Below, one piece after another: positions 12,946 through 23,218 of a stretch of DNA of 64,000 nt (position 1 is its first letter; every line of letters begins with the position of its first letter). The stretch is from Aphelocoma coerulescens (lineage: Eukaryota > Chordata > Aves > Passeriformes > Corvidae): contig NC_091016.1 of assembly GCF_041296385.1 (NCBI RefSeq), positions 13,493,497 to 13,557,496 of the forward strand, written 5' to 3'. A program made the translations under genes and the position numbers. The notes under the pieces are model-generated. The model was not told the DNA's origin. It was given only the letters and a program-made list of their open reading frames with translations, and did no database searches.

Positions 12946-13173
12946 ATCCCCATTTTTCCCAAACCCCAAATCTGTGCTGTTTCTCCAGCACCCCCTGCCA
13001 GCATCTCCCACTCAGGAGTGCTAACATTTTGAGATGCAATATTTTGCTCCGTTTCCCTCCTCCTGGCAAGGATGGGGAAGGACAAAGCAGGCAAGAGCCC
13101 AGAGCATGCACTCATTAGCTTCTGTCTGCCAACAAGTTGGGAGCGTGCAATGTTATACGAAATGTCTGGCTGT

Positions 13174-13445
13174 TATAAAAGGCTTTGGTTAAGTAATCAC
13201 ATTTCTCTTGCATAAGTGCTTGTTTTTGGGAGGCTTTAGCCAATTGGAGGCTGCAGCAGCATGCAGACAGAAAGCATGTCTAACTGCTATGATTTTTTAT
13301 TTTTCTTTTAATAATACGTGATTATTAGTCTGTTGAGAGTTGTATGAAATCTCTTTAGATAAGGTTAGGCGGCGGAGACTCCCCAGCGCTGCTTGTAGCT
13401 GAACCACAGCTGTAAAACACTGCCAAAAAGCCTGTGTGGATCCCT
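13174..13445 (+). promoter_or_regulatory. Possible promoter and noncoding first exon of the TspO-like gene
   Basis: A TATAAAA box lies at 13174-13180, 1.9 kb upstream of the first certain exon, and a GATA-type motif (AGATAAGG) lies near 13357. A donor-like TCCCT|GTGAGTAA occurs at 13445/13446. A first exon from about 13205 to 13445 spliced to the acceptor at 15077 would form the 5' UTR. This is inferred from motifs only. There is no CpG island here, so if real it would be a tissue-restricted, TATA-type promoter. Confidence 0.3.
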
Positions 13446-15077
13446 GTGAGTAATATTTCTGATTCTTCTAATGGGTGTTTGTGACTGGAGACTGCAGGCA
13501 GGAAATGTTGCAGACATTTATTGCAGGCAGTAAGTTAGAGGGAGGCAGGAGGTGAGAGACAGTAGTGAAACTATTGACCTGTTTAATAAGGCTTTCCTCC
13601 TAGACTTCCGTAAGCAAACATGGGTTTCTCTGAAACTGTGCAATCAAGGTTCTTCCAAATATGCTAATGAAAAAGAAATGTGATGCTGAAGTCAATTACA
13701 GGACTATGGGAGGACAGAGATTTGGCCTGACAGGGAGATCACAGGACCATCTAGTCCTGTGTACTGGTTTGGAGCAGCCAAATATCCTGTTCTTATATTC
13801 TTTCCTTGATCATTGACAAGTGTACAGTGGTATTTTTCTCCTACATTTTCATGGCTTTCAGAAATCTGCATGTCAGTTATTTCCTGAGCCAGAAATGATG
13901 TGTCTAATAGTACAAGTGGATTTTTCTTTTCAGAATTTGCTAGGCCAGTGTATCTGTTGAAGACAACATGTTGTTCTGCGATTTGACTGACATAAATCTA
14001 GTTGGGATTTCATATCTTGCATTCTTCCACATAGGATTTTAATTTTCATTTTTTAGAAGGGTGTTTTTTCCGTTAAGATAGAACTGAAAAGGGAAAACCA
14101 TGTATGGATTCACAGAAAACAGAATTTCCCTTCCCACTTCCTTGTGACATGTCTGGATGCAGCGCGTTCCATGAACAAAGCCTGGAACTATAAAACAATC
14201 CACTGAAGCGGGAACTGGAATTTATTGTTCAAGACTGAGCAATGTGAAACAACTCAGTTGTTACTCCTGCCAACCCTGGAAAGCAAGGAAGTGCCACTGT
14301 ACAGAGAAAGCAGCTCAAGTGCTGAGCTGTGAGGAGAAATAAAGCTGTTGCCTATAGTTGAGTGCGTGTGTGCTTACTCTTAGATGTGGCACTGAACTTT
14401 TCTGGGATAGAATTAATGCTGGACTAATGGAAATCATTTGGGAAAGCTCAAGTCACTACTTACTAACCTTGAAAAATTGTACAATGTGGATTTTATAGCC
14501 TATGAAGTTCTTGAGGTGTGCTAAAGCATTAAAAGCTTATTTGCAGCCAGTAGGTGAGGAGGTAATACCAACATGAAAGGAAGTTAATTTATTGGAGTTA
14601 TAGGATTAGAGAGGTAAATGTGAGAAGTTATGTTGAACTAAAAGGCACTTGGCTGCGAAGAGAAGACTTCAACATTTTCGTATTTGCTTCCTTTGATAAG
14701 CCAGTTTGCTTCAGTAAAATGCAATGGTGATGCCAGATAAGCTAATTTTGTGGGCTAATTATTTAGGTCTTTGTGCAAACCTTAGGCAAACCTGAGCTGT
14801 GGCTCTTGCATCGTGCCGGTAAGTGATGGAGGGTGGCAGAGCAGGCGGCTCTCCCAAAGCTTCCCATTTCCATTCTGCAATCTCACGAGGTCTCTTCAAA
14901 TGGAGATGCTCCTAGCCCATGCAAGGCCTCTTTTAGTTCTAATGAAAAATCCACAAATAAAAGTTGGCAGTTAAAAATTTGTGAATTTACAACATTATTT
15001 CTGAAACAGTCTCTGGGATGTGGAACAAATCCAGGCATCCTTTAGGATAAGCCAACAATATCTCCAATGTGTTTCAG

Positions 15078-15189
15078 AGTAAGATGGATGCTCTACATAA
15101 GTTGAAGATTTTGGTGATGTTTCTGTCTCTGGCTACTTTCACGGTCATGGTGATAATGAATGCTGGAAATGCCACTGGGACTTTCAAAG
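15078..15189 (+). other. TspO-like gene, first certain coding exon
   Basis: The acceptor is AATGTGTTTCAG and the donor AAAG|GTAATG. The ATG is at 15084. The exon codes for residues 1-35 plus one base of codon 36 and contains a hydrophobic N-terminal segment (KILVMFLSLATFTVMVIM) that may act as a signal anchor. Bases 15078-15083 (AGT AAG) are in frame with the ATG and have no stop, so an upstream in-frame exon is not excluded. Confidence 0.9.
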
Positions 15190-18100
15190 GTAATGCAAGC
15201 AAATTTTCTTTGTTCAGAGGTGGGTTTCATGCTTAATATCACATAATGATACAAGGTGGCTTAGATGGGATAGATGTGTTTGTTACCTCATCAACTCTCC
15301 AAATACACCTTGTTCTGTGAAATCGGGAGGTAGCTAGTGCATCCTCCAGGTGTTACAGCCAGATGCCTGAACCCTATCCAGACCCTTGAAACCCAAGTGA
15401 ATGTCCCCACTGAACCTGGATCCAATGGTGCTAGAAAGGCAGTCTTTGCATCCCTTTGTATCCCTGGTGGAAGATGTTCAGGCTGCTGCTGGAGGTTTAT
15501 AGATAACAGTGGTGCTGCATTTGAACACTACCCGGCTGAATCTGCCAGGAACTGCCATCGTGCTTTCCCTGGATTTCATACTCAGCGGGCTTTTCTGGTT
15601 CTGTGTAAGAGGGAAGGTGCTCAGTGTTCCCAATAAGGGACAATGACCCCATAATGGGTGTCTAAACCAACCGCAGCACATGGTTGGTTTGCACCAAGGT
15701 AGTGCTCTCATCATCCCTGAACCCACTGAGGTAGGGAGGAAGATTGAAGGTTGAGGAAAATCAGCAGTCTTTCCCCATCCTCTGGATGTAATAACACTTT
15801 TGCCTGCAACATTCACCACCGCAGGTCTGTTCAGGACAACCCCTGGAAACATCTCGGCCAAGTACAGCACTGATTTCACACCAGCTGGCTGGACTTTCCT
15901 CATCTGGAACGTCATCTACGCCTGGCAGCTTGCCTGGCTTCTCTATGCCTTGTCAGGGATCTGTCGAAGGTATTTTCCCTATTTACTGTTTACAGTTTTC
16001 CCTATTTACAGTATAAATGACAAGGGACAGTGACTCTTCCCTTTTGGAGTAGCTCAGTCGTTTACCCCCCTTTCAAGGGTTTCTGGTTAGAGCAAACCCA
16101 TTGCCATTTATCCTGACTTGATATGTTCAAGCTCTGTGGCTGGAGCATCTCCTACGTCCAGCATCCAAAGCTGGGAAGCAGTTTGGAGGTGTACATGAAC
16201 TGTTCTAACATGTGGACAGATATCAAAGTGTGTAAACTTCCCTGTGAGGCCTCATTTCCAGCAATTCAGGGGGTCAGACAGATTTACCCAGAACCTGCAC
16301 TTACCCACTGCTAGAGGCTGAGAATCCACAGGGGCAAAATTAATGGATTACGGAGCTAATGCCTTGAGTTTACTTTATGTTAGAGATCAAATAACCAGCA
16401 CTGGGGAGTCTCTTGGTTTGTTGGACTGGACTCGAAACTTTTCCTGGGGTTATGAGATCAATAACTGCCTGATAGAGAAAGCCACAGTATTGTATCAAAG
16501 AAGGACAGACAGGAGAAATAGTCTGATTTAAGCTGAAATGTTGAACTCAAATGAAAAATCCCTCATAATATAAGGAAAACGAGGCCAGAAAGGTTTGTCT
16601 GGTCAATGAAGGAATTGTTGTCCTTTCTTCATGGCCACTTTTTCCTGGCAGGAATGAACTTGGATATGTCTTCATAAAGCCAGACTTGCTGCCAATACCT
16701 TTTTATGTGGCGTGGTGCCTGAATAATGGCCTCAATGTTGGATGGCTCTTTCTGTGGGACCGAGAGTAAGTTGTCTTTTGTTAGAAATACTTTCTAACAC
16801 TCTTGATGGGATTGACCCAGTACTTTCTCCTTCTCTATGGCTTTTTCCCCCCTCTATGTGTGAACACTTAATCCCACCTGTGAAACTCTATGCCAGACTT
16901 TCACAAAATGTAGCCTTCATAAGAGTTTGGGGGTTTTGCATTACATTGTCATCTTCCCCATGAGAAAGATTGGTCATTGACGTCTAAGATCTCCTCAAAG
17001 CTGCTGTTCTACATTTTCACCTCCACAGGTGAGACAGGAGCTGTGCCTCTCTTCATTAATGCAATTAAGCTCCTTGCCTTGGATTGTTTCCATAATGATG
17101 GTCACATTAAGGGCTTATGAGAGCGCCACTGTCAAGAAGTGAAGAAATCACTTGCAGTCAGGAAAACAACTTCATGATTAACAGAGTAAAACAGCAGCAG
17201 CAATATGTCAAAATGAGGGCTACGTGTAGTGATTACCTTTATTAAAGGCTGATCAACTTAAAGCCAGTAAAGGCCAAACACTAAAGCTACAAATTAGGGC
17301 ATTGTGACACCACTGAGAAAAACGTGATGTCTATTGTGTGTGTATGTGTTCTTTGTCCTAGATACCTCCTTCCAGCCCTGGTGTTCCTGGCAGTCCTCTC
17401 TCTTACCACATGTGCCTCCCTCTTTGTTTCCCACCGAGCCTTGAGCATCCATTCCTCGTGGTTTGTGAAGGGTCACAAAGCTGAGCTCTGGCTCATCCGC
17501 ATTCTGGTAGGTGGCTTTTGAGAAGCTGTCCTGTGGGTAAATGGTAAAAAAACCCCAACCTCTGTGCAGTGCTGGAGGTATCAGAGTGAAAGATTCAGTG
17601 GCAGATCATAGCTCAGGAAAGATTTCTGCGCTGCACAGAGAAGTTCCTACCAACCCTTCTGGAAATGCACCTACATCTCTTGGCACAAACTGGGAGTGGG
17701 CTCTGCTCTTTTTATTGCACTTCCTGAAACACCAGTATAACACACCGCTGGGCTGCATCTTTGGAGCCCTTCAGGACTCCAAAGCTTCACCTTTTCTCCG
17801 TGTTGAGGGACCTTTTCTGCAGCTAGGTCCAGAAGGCTGGCTTAAGTGCACCAGGGCCTATGGGCCACCAAAAACAAACAGAGATTACCTGTATGTCACT
17901 CCTGTCCTCTTGCTGTGCTGTGTGGCAGGTCCAGAATGGGCTGGCACTGTATGTGACATGGACCAGCATCGCCACGCTGCTGAACTTCGCCGTCGTGCTG
18001 ATCTACAAGTGGAATGTCCCCAATGAGAAAGCAACCACTGCTTCCCTGAGCATCCTGGCTCTCGGCCTGGTCATATGGTAAGTGACCCCATGGGTCCCCA

Positions 18101-20172
18101 CCAAGCCTCAAAGACCCCTTCCACCTCTCACCAATGGTGACCATCTGTTCCACTTCACTCATCGCTTGTCCCTCTCTCAGCACTGAGTACAAAGGCCTCT
18201 GTTACAATTCATGGCAGATGGACTGGGAGTCTGGCAGAGCTTTTCTTCCCTGACCTCAGCAATGCCAATAAGCATATGTTGTGGGCCAGGAACATGTTTT
18301 TGTGACTTGCATGAGTCCAACCTGCCTTAGGTTTACAGGTGAAGGTGTGATACGGAAACCATCTGAAACACAGCTTTATTTTTCCCTAAACCTACCTAAA
18401 ATAAATTATTTATGCATTTTTTAAATATTAGTAAATGAAAAATTTTGGACTCTCATTCAAACTGGTCCACAAAATCCCCATTCTCTGTCTAATTCCTTTC
18501 TTAGGGAATGGAAATGAAATGCAGAGAAAATTCTTACTTTGGTCACTCTTTTTCTTCACAGGTTTTACCTAGAAAATTACTTTCTTGACAAGTATGTCCG
18601 CTATAACCTCACAGTCTACCCAGTGGTCATAGCAGCTCTGACCGGCAGTGCCTGCAAGAACAGCTCATTTTCATCCCCACTGACCAACGACGTTTTTATA
18701 GGTGAGTCTTTCTAACTCCTGTAAAAGAAGGCCAGTAAACACTTCACATCCTTCCTCTGAGCTGAGGGCAGAAAGCCTTGCCACTTGAAAAGCATTATTT
18801 GTTAAAAGCAGAACTAGGGACATACTTGAAGGTATTCATTTTGCTAAGGAAAGAGTAGAGCAGAAATCATTGCCCATGAGCCTCGGGGCTGAATCCAAAC
18901 CTTGTGTTGTCTCAAGTTCACTTCCCAGTGCAATATGTTTGTCCTGCAGTCCTCCAGCACCCACTTGGCTCCTCCAGCAGCTCCATCTGACGTAGGGCAG
19001 GCCAAAGGAGAAGCCGGGCTGGGATGAAGGCTGTGGACTTCCATTTGCCCTGTATTGTTGGGCATATAGGAGCAGTGCATAAGCTTCTGACCCACGGAGG
19101 GCTTCACAGTGCAAACCCCTGCACATGCTCCTCTCCAATGCAGAGCTCAGGCTAGCCTTAACAAGTTTTCCTGGGATTATCTGGTTGCTGCCAGCCACTG
19201 TAGCAAAGTTGAGTGTAGTCATCCGTGGTAAAAGGGCTTAAGCTATCCAAATTCTGTACAATCACAGTCTGGCAGAAGCTGTACCATTATGAGCAGTTTT
19301 ATGCTGACACGAAAGGGACTGAGCTGTGTGAACTCTGAATCCTGCTGTAGCAGTTTGAGATTCCTATTCCCACCACAGGGTCAGCAGAAGGCAGCATGTT
19401 CCCACCCTTCAGCCTTCCCACTGCCACATACCAGTGGCTAAAGCTAAATTCTGGACTGGCATCACCATTGGAGCCACTCCAGTACAGCTCACTTTGCTGT
19501 ATGTGCAGCTGGAGCCTCGTCATGTCTGAAAGCACCCAGCAGGACTTGGCAAAGCTTGTCTTCCACAGCCATGGGGACACTGCAGGCTCATCTCCTGATG
19601 GTTGTAGCCACTGGGAATGTGGAGGTGTGCATGGTCTCTGGCAGGCAGCTCTGTTCCTGCAGTAGGTACATTTCTACCAGCAAAACTTCATTCTTAGTGG
19701 TTCAGCTTGTTTGGCTGGTAGGACAAGAATGTGCTTTTCCCAAACTAGCGCATGTTTCTTTATATAGTTCAACTATTCTTGGAGTATTTTGTTAATGTAA
19801 TGTATTTTAATTCCTGTGTCCAGGAAGTCTCCCCCTTCTTAGACATGCCTTGACCTGGAAGCATTGGGCGAGTTTGACTGTATAGCAGTAAAACTCCGAG
19901 AGATACAGCTCTGGGGGTAATGGATCCTATACAGGCAGTTGTGGTTTTTTTCTCTTTCCCTGAATAGCCCCTCTTCTGGGAGCTGGGGTGTATGACAAGA
20001 GGCACTGTCTTTCTTTTATGCTCTAACGTGCTTCTGTGCTTTTCCCCCAGTTGTTCTGCTGGCACTGACGTGCTTGATCTTTGCTGTTCGGCTGGGACTA
20101 GTCACATGGAAACACTGGAAGAGACCACTGGAAGCATCAGGAACCCCAGGTCGATCAGGCACAGTGGCCTGA
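15084..20172 (+). CDS. TspO/MBR-like (tryptophan-rich sensory protein-like) polytopic membrane protein, 7 coding exons, 306 aa
   Basis: Coding exons are 15084-15189, 15825-15969, 16652-16765, 17362-17506, 17929-18077, 18562-18701 and 20051-20172. All six introns are GT-AG (596-682 bp for the first three, 422, 484 and 1349 bp for the others) and every phase fits, giving 306 codons and TGA. The ATG has a strong context (AAGATGG) and lies six bases after the acceptor. Hydrophobic segments fall near residues 7-25, 58-80, 98-119, 123-144, 164-196 (probably two), 207-227, 236-250 and 264-285, so about eight or nine membrane spans. The most telling motif is at residues 53-67: F53, P55, G57, W58, F60, W63, Y67. 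This resembles the F-T-P-A-G-Y-x-F-x-I-W-x-x-I-Y block of long bacterial tryptophan-rich sensory proteins. Tryptophans total 14. Sequons occur at N29, N44, N235 and N253. TspO relatives bind porphyrins or steroids, but no ligand or location can be claimed here. Gene structure is nearly certain; the family call is moderate. Confidence 0.93.
15825..15969 (+). other. TspO-like gene, coding exon 2
   Basis: The acceptor is CACCACCGCAG and the donor CGAAG|GTATTT. The exon codes for residues 36-84 and carries the family-defining DFTPAGWTFLIWNVIY segment and a second membrane span that ends near YALSG. Confidence 0.93.
16652..16765 (+). other. TspO-like gene, coding exon 3
   Basis: The acceptor is TTTTTCCTGGCAG and the donor GAGA|GTAAGT. 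The exon codes for residues 84-122. It includes a W-rich span (VAWCLNNGLNVGWLFLW) with a conserved-looking N-N-G-L-N core. Confidence 0.93.
17362..17506 (+). other. TspO-like gene, coding exon 4
   Basis: The acceptor is TTCTTTGTCCTAG and the donor ATTCTG|GTAGGT. The exon codes for residues 122-170: a strongly hydrophobic span (LLPALVFLAVLSLTT) and a hydrophilic loop with HSSWFVKGHKAELW. Confidence 0.93.
17929..18077 (+). other. TspO-like gene, coding exon 5
   Basis: The acceptor is GCTGTGTGGCAG and the donor ATATG|GTAAGT. The exon codes for residues 171-220: a span beginning LALYVTWTSIATLLNF, a short loop with KWNVPNEK, and the start of the next span (SLSILALGLVIW). Confidence 0.93.
18562..18701 (+). 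other. TspO-like gene, coding exon 6
   Basis: The acceptor is TTTTTCTTCACAG and the donor TATAG|GTGAGT. The exon codes for residues 220-267, with YLENYFLDKYVRYNLTVYP, a short hydrophobic stretch, and a polar loop holding the N253 sequon. Confidence 0.92.
20051..20172 (+). other. TspO-like gene, last coding exon
   Basis: The acceptor is CTTTTCCCCCAG. The exon codes for residues 267-306: a final span (VLLALTCLIFAVRLGLV), then a basic, short cytosolic-type tail (WKHWKRP) ending in TGA at 20170-20172. The intron before it (1349 bp) is the largest in the gene. Confidence 0.92.
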
Positions 20173-21325
20173 GACTCTGGCACATTGTGGCTGATACCTG
20201 AAAGAGAGAAAAAAGAATTGGGCATCTGCTGGTCCTTGCTTCCTGTATCAATTGCCTTGTGCTCTTCTCTCTTACTCTCCATTCCAAACGCAGATGTCTT
20301 GTGTCTGCAAATGCATCTTGCTTCCACGTTCTCTCGGATAAGCTACTCACAACCCTGTCTTGAATTCCTTTGGTTTTACCCTGGAAAAGTTTAGGAAAAG
20401 GTCTTGAGCAACCCTGTGCACCTTTGTGATGCCTGGGCTGTGGCTCTCTTCTCCTGCCAGTGTAAGGAGGGCTGCCAACAGGCACTCAGCAGGCTTGCAC
20501 ACACAGTTGTTCTTGTTCTTTCCTTGGTAGCTCACTTTCTTTGAAGTGCAGATCCGAGTGAACTGTCCCTGGGATTCCAGGGGAGCAGTGGGAGGTCTGT
20601 CATTCCCTTGGCCATCAGTGCTGAGCATCCTCAAGCCCTGGCACTGTCAGCAGATCGCCTGCAGGCAGCCACTGCTCCCTCCTTCTGCTTCTCTTCAGCA
20701 TGACAGGAACAGATACTACAACTTGATATCTACCTTTGCAGTGTCAGCTCTGATATTTGATATTCAAGGGGGCAGGAGGAGCGAGTGAAGATTTCTGACA
20801 CAAATGTGTTGCCTTTCCCTGAGCTGTGCAAAGCTTGGGCTGGCTGGATCTCTCTTGCTGGGGGATGGTTTGTGCTACTCTGGAAGGAGGTTAGATGTAC
20901 AGATGAGCTGGTACCTGATCTGGGGTGAAGCCTGATGCTTCAAAGGAAGCTTGTTAAAAAAAAGAAGGAAAAATTTAACCAGTAGAGCGAGTTCATCCTG
21001 GATCAGTGCTTTCTCATGTGGCTTCACCACTTCTGAGTTGGGATTAGGAAGCCTAAAACTGGATTGACTGAATTTTTGGACCACTGCCTCTCCTTCCTGT
21101 GCCTAATCAAGAGTTGGTGGTGCCTCACAGGTGCTGGAAAGTCTTTCTACAGGGCAGGTGCTTTCAGATGTTGAGCATCTTGCAGTACTATTAACAATGC
21201 TAAATTCTAAAATAACATGTGCTATTGTTTACATTTAGCAAAACCCAAAAGCAGTTTAATGCAATTCCTCTCATCACTCTGGTGTGTTTTTTCTAAATTT
21301 TCAAATAAATCAGATAATTCTACCA
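20173..21325 (+). other. Probable 3' UTR of the TspO-like gene with polyadenylation signal
   Basis: No splice site or coding follows the stop codon. The first AATAAA on the + strand is at 21304-21309 and would give a 3' UTR of roughly 1.15 kb. A second AATAAA at 21573-21578 is an alternative. The exact end cannot be read from sequence alone. Confidence 0.5.
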
Positions 21326-21888
21326 CTCTGCCACTAGCTCTGTAAATCATCTAAAGCAACTCTCCTGGCTCCCACCTCACTCATGCCCAGGGTTCCAAAG
21401 TGACTCTGGTCTGTTGCTGGGATCTCATGGATGTAGCTGCTTCCACTGATGATCAGCCTTAGAGGTGAAGAGTTGGAGGATGTAGATTGCTAGATTTGGT
21501 TTAAACTCCTTTGTCCAGTGTGCTGTTCATTAAGTTTCTATTTTATAAGCTCTGCCTCCCAAGAGCCCAGTGAATAAATTCCCAGCGGCCTCTCCGTAAG
21601 CTGCCTTCTTTAATACAGTGGTATTAAATCCAGTGTCATGGGGATTAAGGGGTCCAGGCAAGGTGAGAAGCTGCTGTGAGGTTGTGCAGCAGTTAATGCA
21701 TGGGAAGGTTTTGCATCCTCCTGAGCAAGAGCACTGCAAACAGCTCCTCGACCGGGGCAGCTGCACTGCTTTTCCACAGGACATTAAAGAACGCCTTCAG
21801 GAGGTTTCTTGGTGTCTGCTCCTCATGTCTGTGCTGGCCAAATGACCAGAAACTATATCAAAGGATGCAATTAGTTATCTGGGGAGAG

Positions 21889-23218
21889 TTGTGGGCAAAA
21901 TCATGTACTGGTGGTTTTGGAAAGACAAGTGAAAATAAGGCATGAGGGAAGTCATGTCTCAGAAATCTCTTTGAGTTCTCTGGAGAGCTCAAAAAGCACA
22001 GGCAAGGGTGAACTGGCTCATATTGCCACTGGCCTCTACAGAGGCACAAAAGCTGTCACGATAATCGAAGCCATCCCACTGGTGATTAAAGCTGGGAAGC
22101 AAAGGGGGTGTTTCTCCAGGAAAGGAGGTTGCTGGTGCCATGTGTCAGGCTGGATAAGGTGGTCACTAAAAACGAAGGGATTGCTTCATGATGGACAGTT
22201 ATTTAGGATGCTAAAGGAGAAGGTAGGCTGGGGAATTGCAAAAAGCTGTTATGGAACTGGAAGAGGATGGAAGTCATTGCAGGGATGCACCAAAGGATGC
22301 CGTGCTTTACCTTGCAAGTGACACGCTCTCACCTGGCCCCTGCCTCTTGGGCACAAGAGTTTGGGGCATTGGCAGCCATTCTGACCCAGATATTTCCACA
22401 TCTGGCAGCAGTAGAGGTAAACCCTATATCAGGGATGGTTGGAAAGGAGTAAAGCTTAGAACACCCTCCTGCCTCTCTAAAGCTACTGTGCACCCACATT
22501 TTGAGGGCTTTGTGCAGCTCTGGTCCTTGCACTCCCAGGAGATTATTAAGGGTTTGGGAAGAGCAATGGCATCAGGGAGTGAGAGGCCTCCCTGCCCATC
22601 CATGCTCCCCAGGGCTGAGGAGCAGCTCAGGAGAGGAGGAGTGTGAGCCTCTTCCCCACGGGCACCTTGATGTGGTGGCACAGGGCTGGGTGCTGCTCTT
22701 CCCCCTGCTTTCACCACTCCAAAACCAACTGCAAGGAGAGACTCAGAGGCCCTTTTCTGATGAGGGGCTGCAGCAGCACCCGTTTAATCTTTGCAGACCT
22801 CCCTGTGAGACAGCCCTGATGACTGCCCTGAAATGATAATGCTGAGCTTCCCCAACCTTCATTTGGCCACCCACGAATAATCTCTTGGTCCCCAAAACCC
22901 TCTCTAAGCCCTATTTTCCCATAGCTGGTGCAGACAGAGGTTCCCACAGCTGTCCCAGCACACAAGGCTCCAGCCAGCTTTGGGAAAAATGGCTTTTCTT
23001 GCATCTGCAGCAGGAACAGGAGCCTAAAAATAACCCACCTGCCCCTTTGTCTTTCAGTGGCCGGGGGAAAGCAGATGAAAAATAAGTGTGACCCTTCCTC
23101 TTCCAGACTTGGGGATAAAGATAGCTTCAAGACTATTTTTAAATGCTTTTTTTTTCCCCTGAAATGCCTTCTTTTCACTTGTCTTTCCAAAACCACCAGT
23201 ACATGATTTTGCCCACAA
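21889..23218. repeat. Large inverted repeat: 55-bp arms separated by 1220 bp
   Basis: The left arm (21889-21943, starting TTGTGGGCAAAATCATGTAC) is the reverse complement of the right arm (23164-23218), with one mismatch in 55 positions. Similarity stops abruptly on both sides of both arms. No transposase coding is seen between the arms and no clear target-site duplication flanks them, so it is not a recognisable DNA transposon. It may be a non-autonomous element with terminal inverted repeats, two small repeats in opposite orientation, or a local inverted duplication. Confidence 0.85.
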
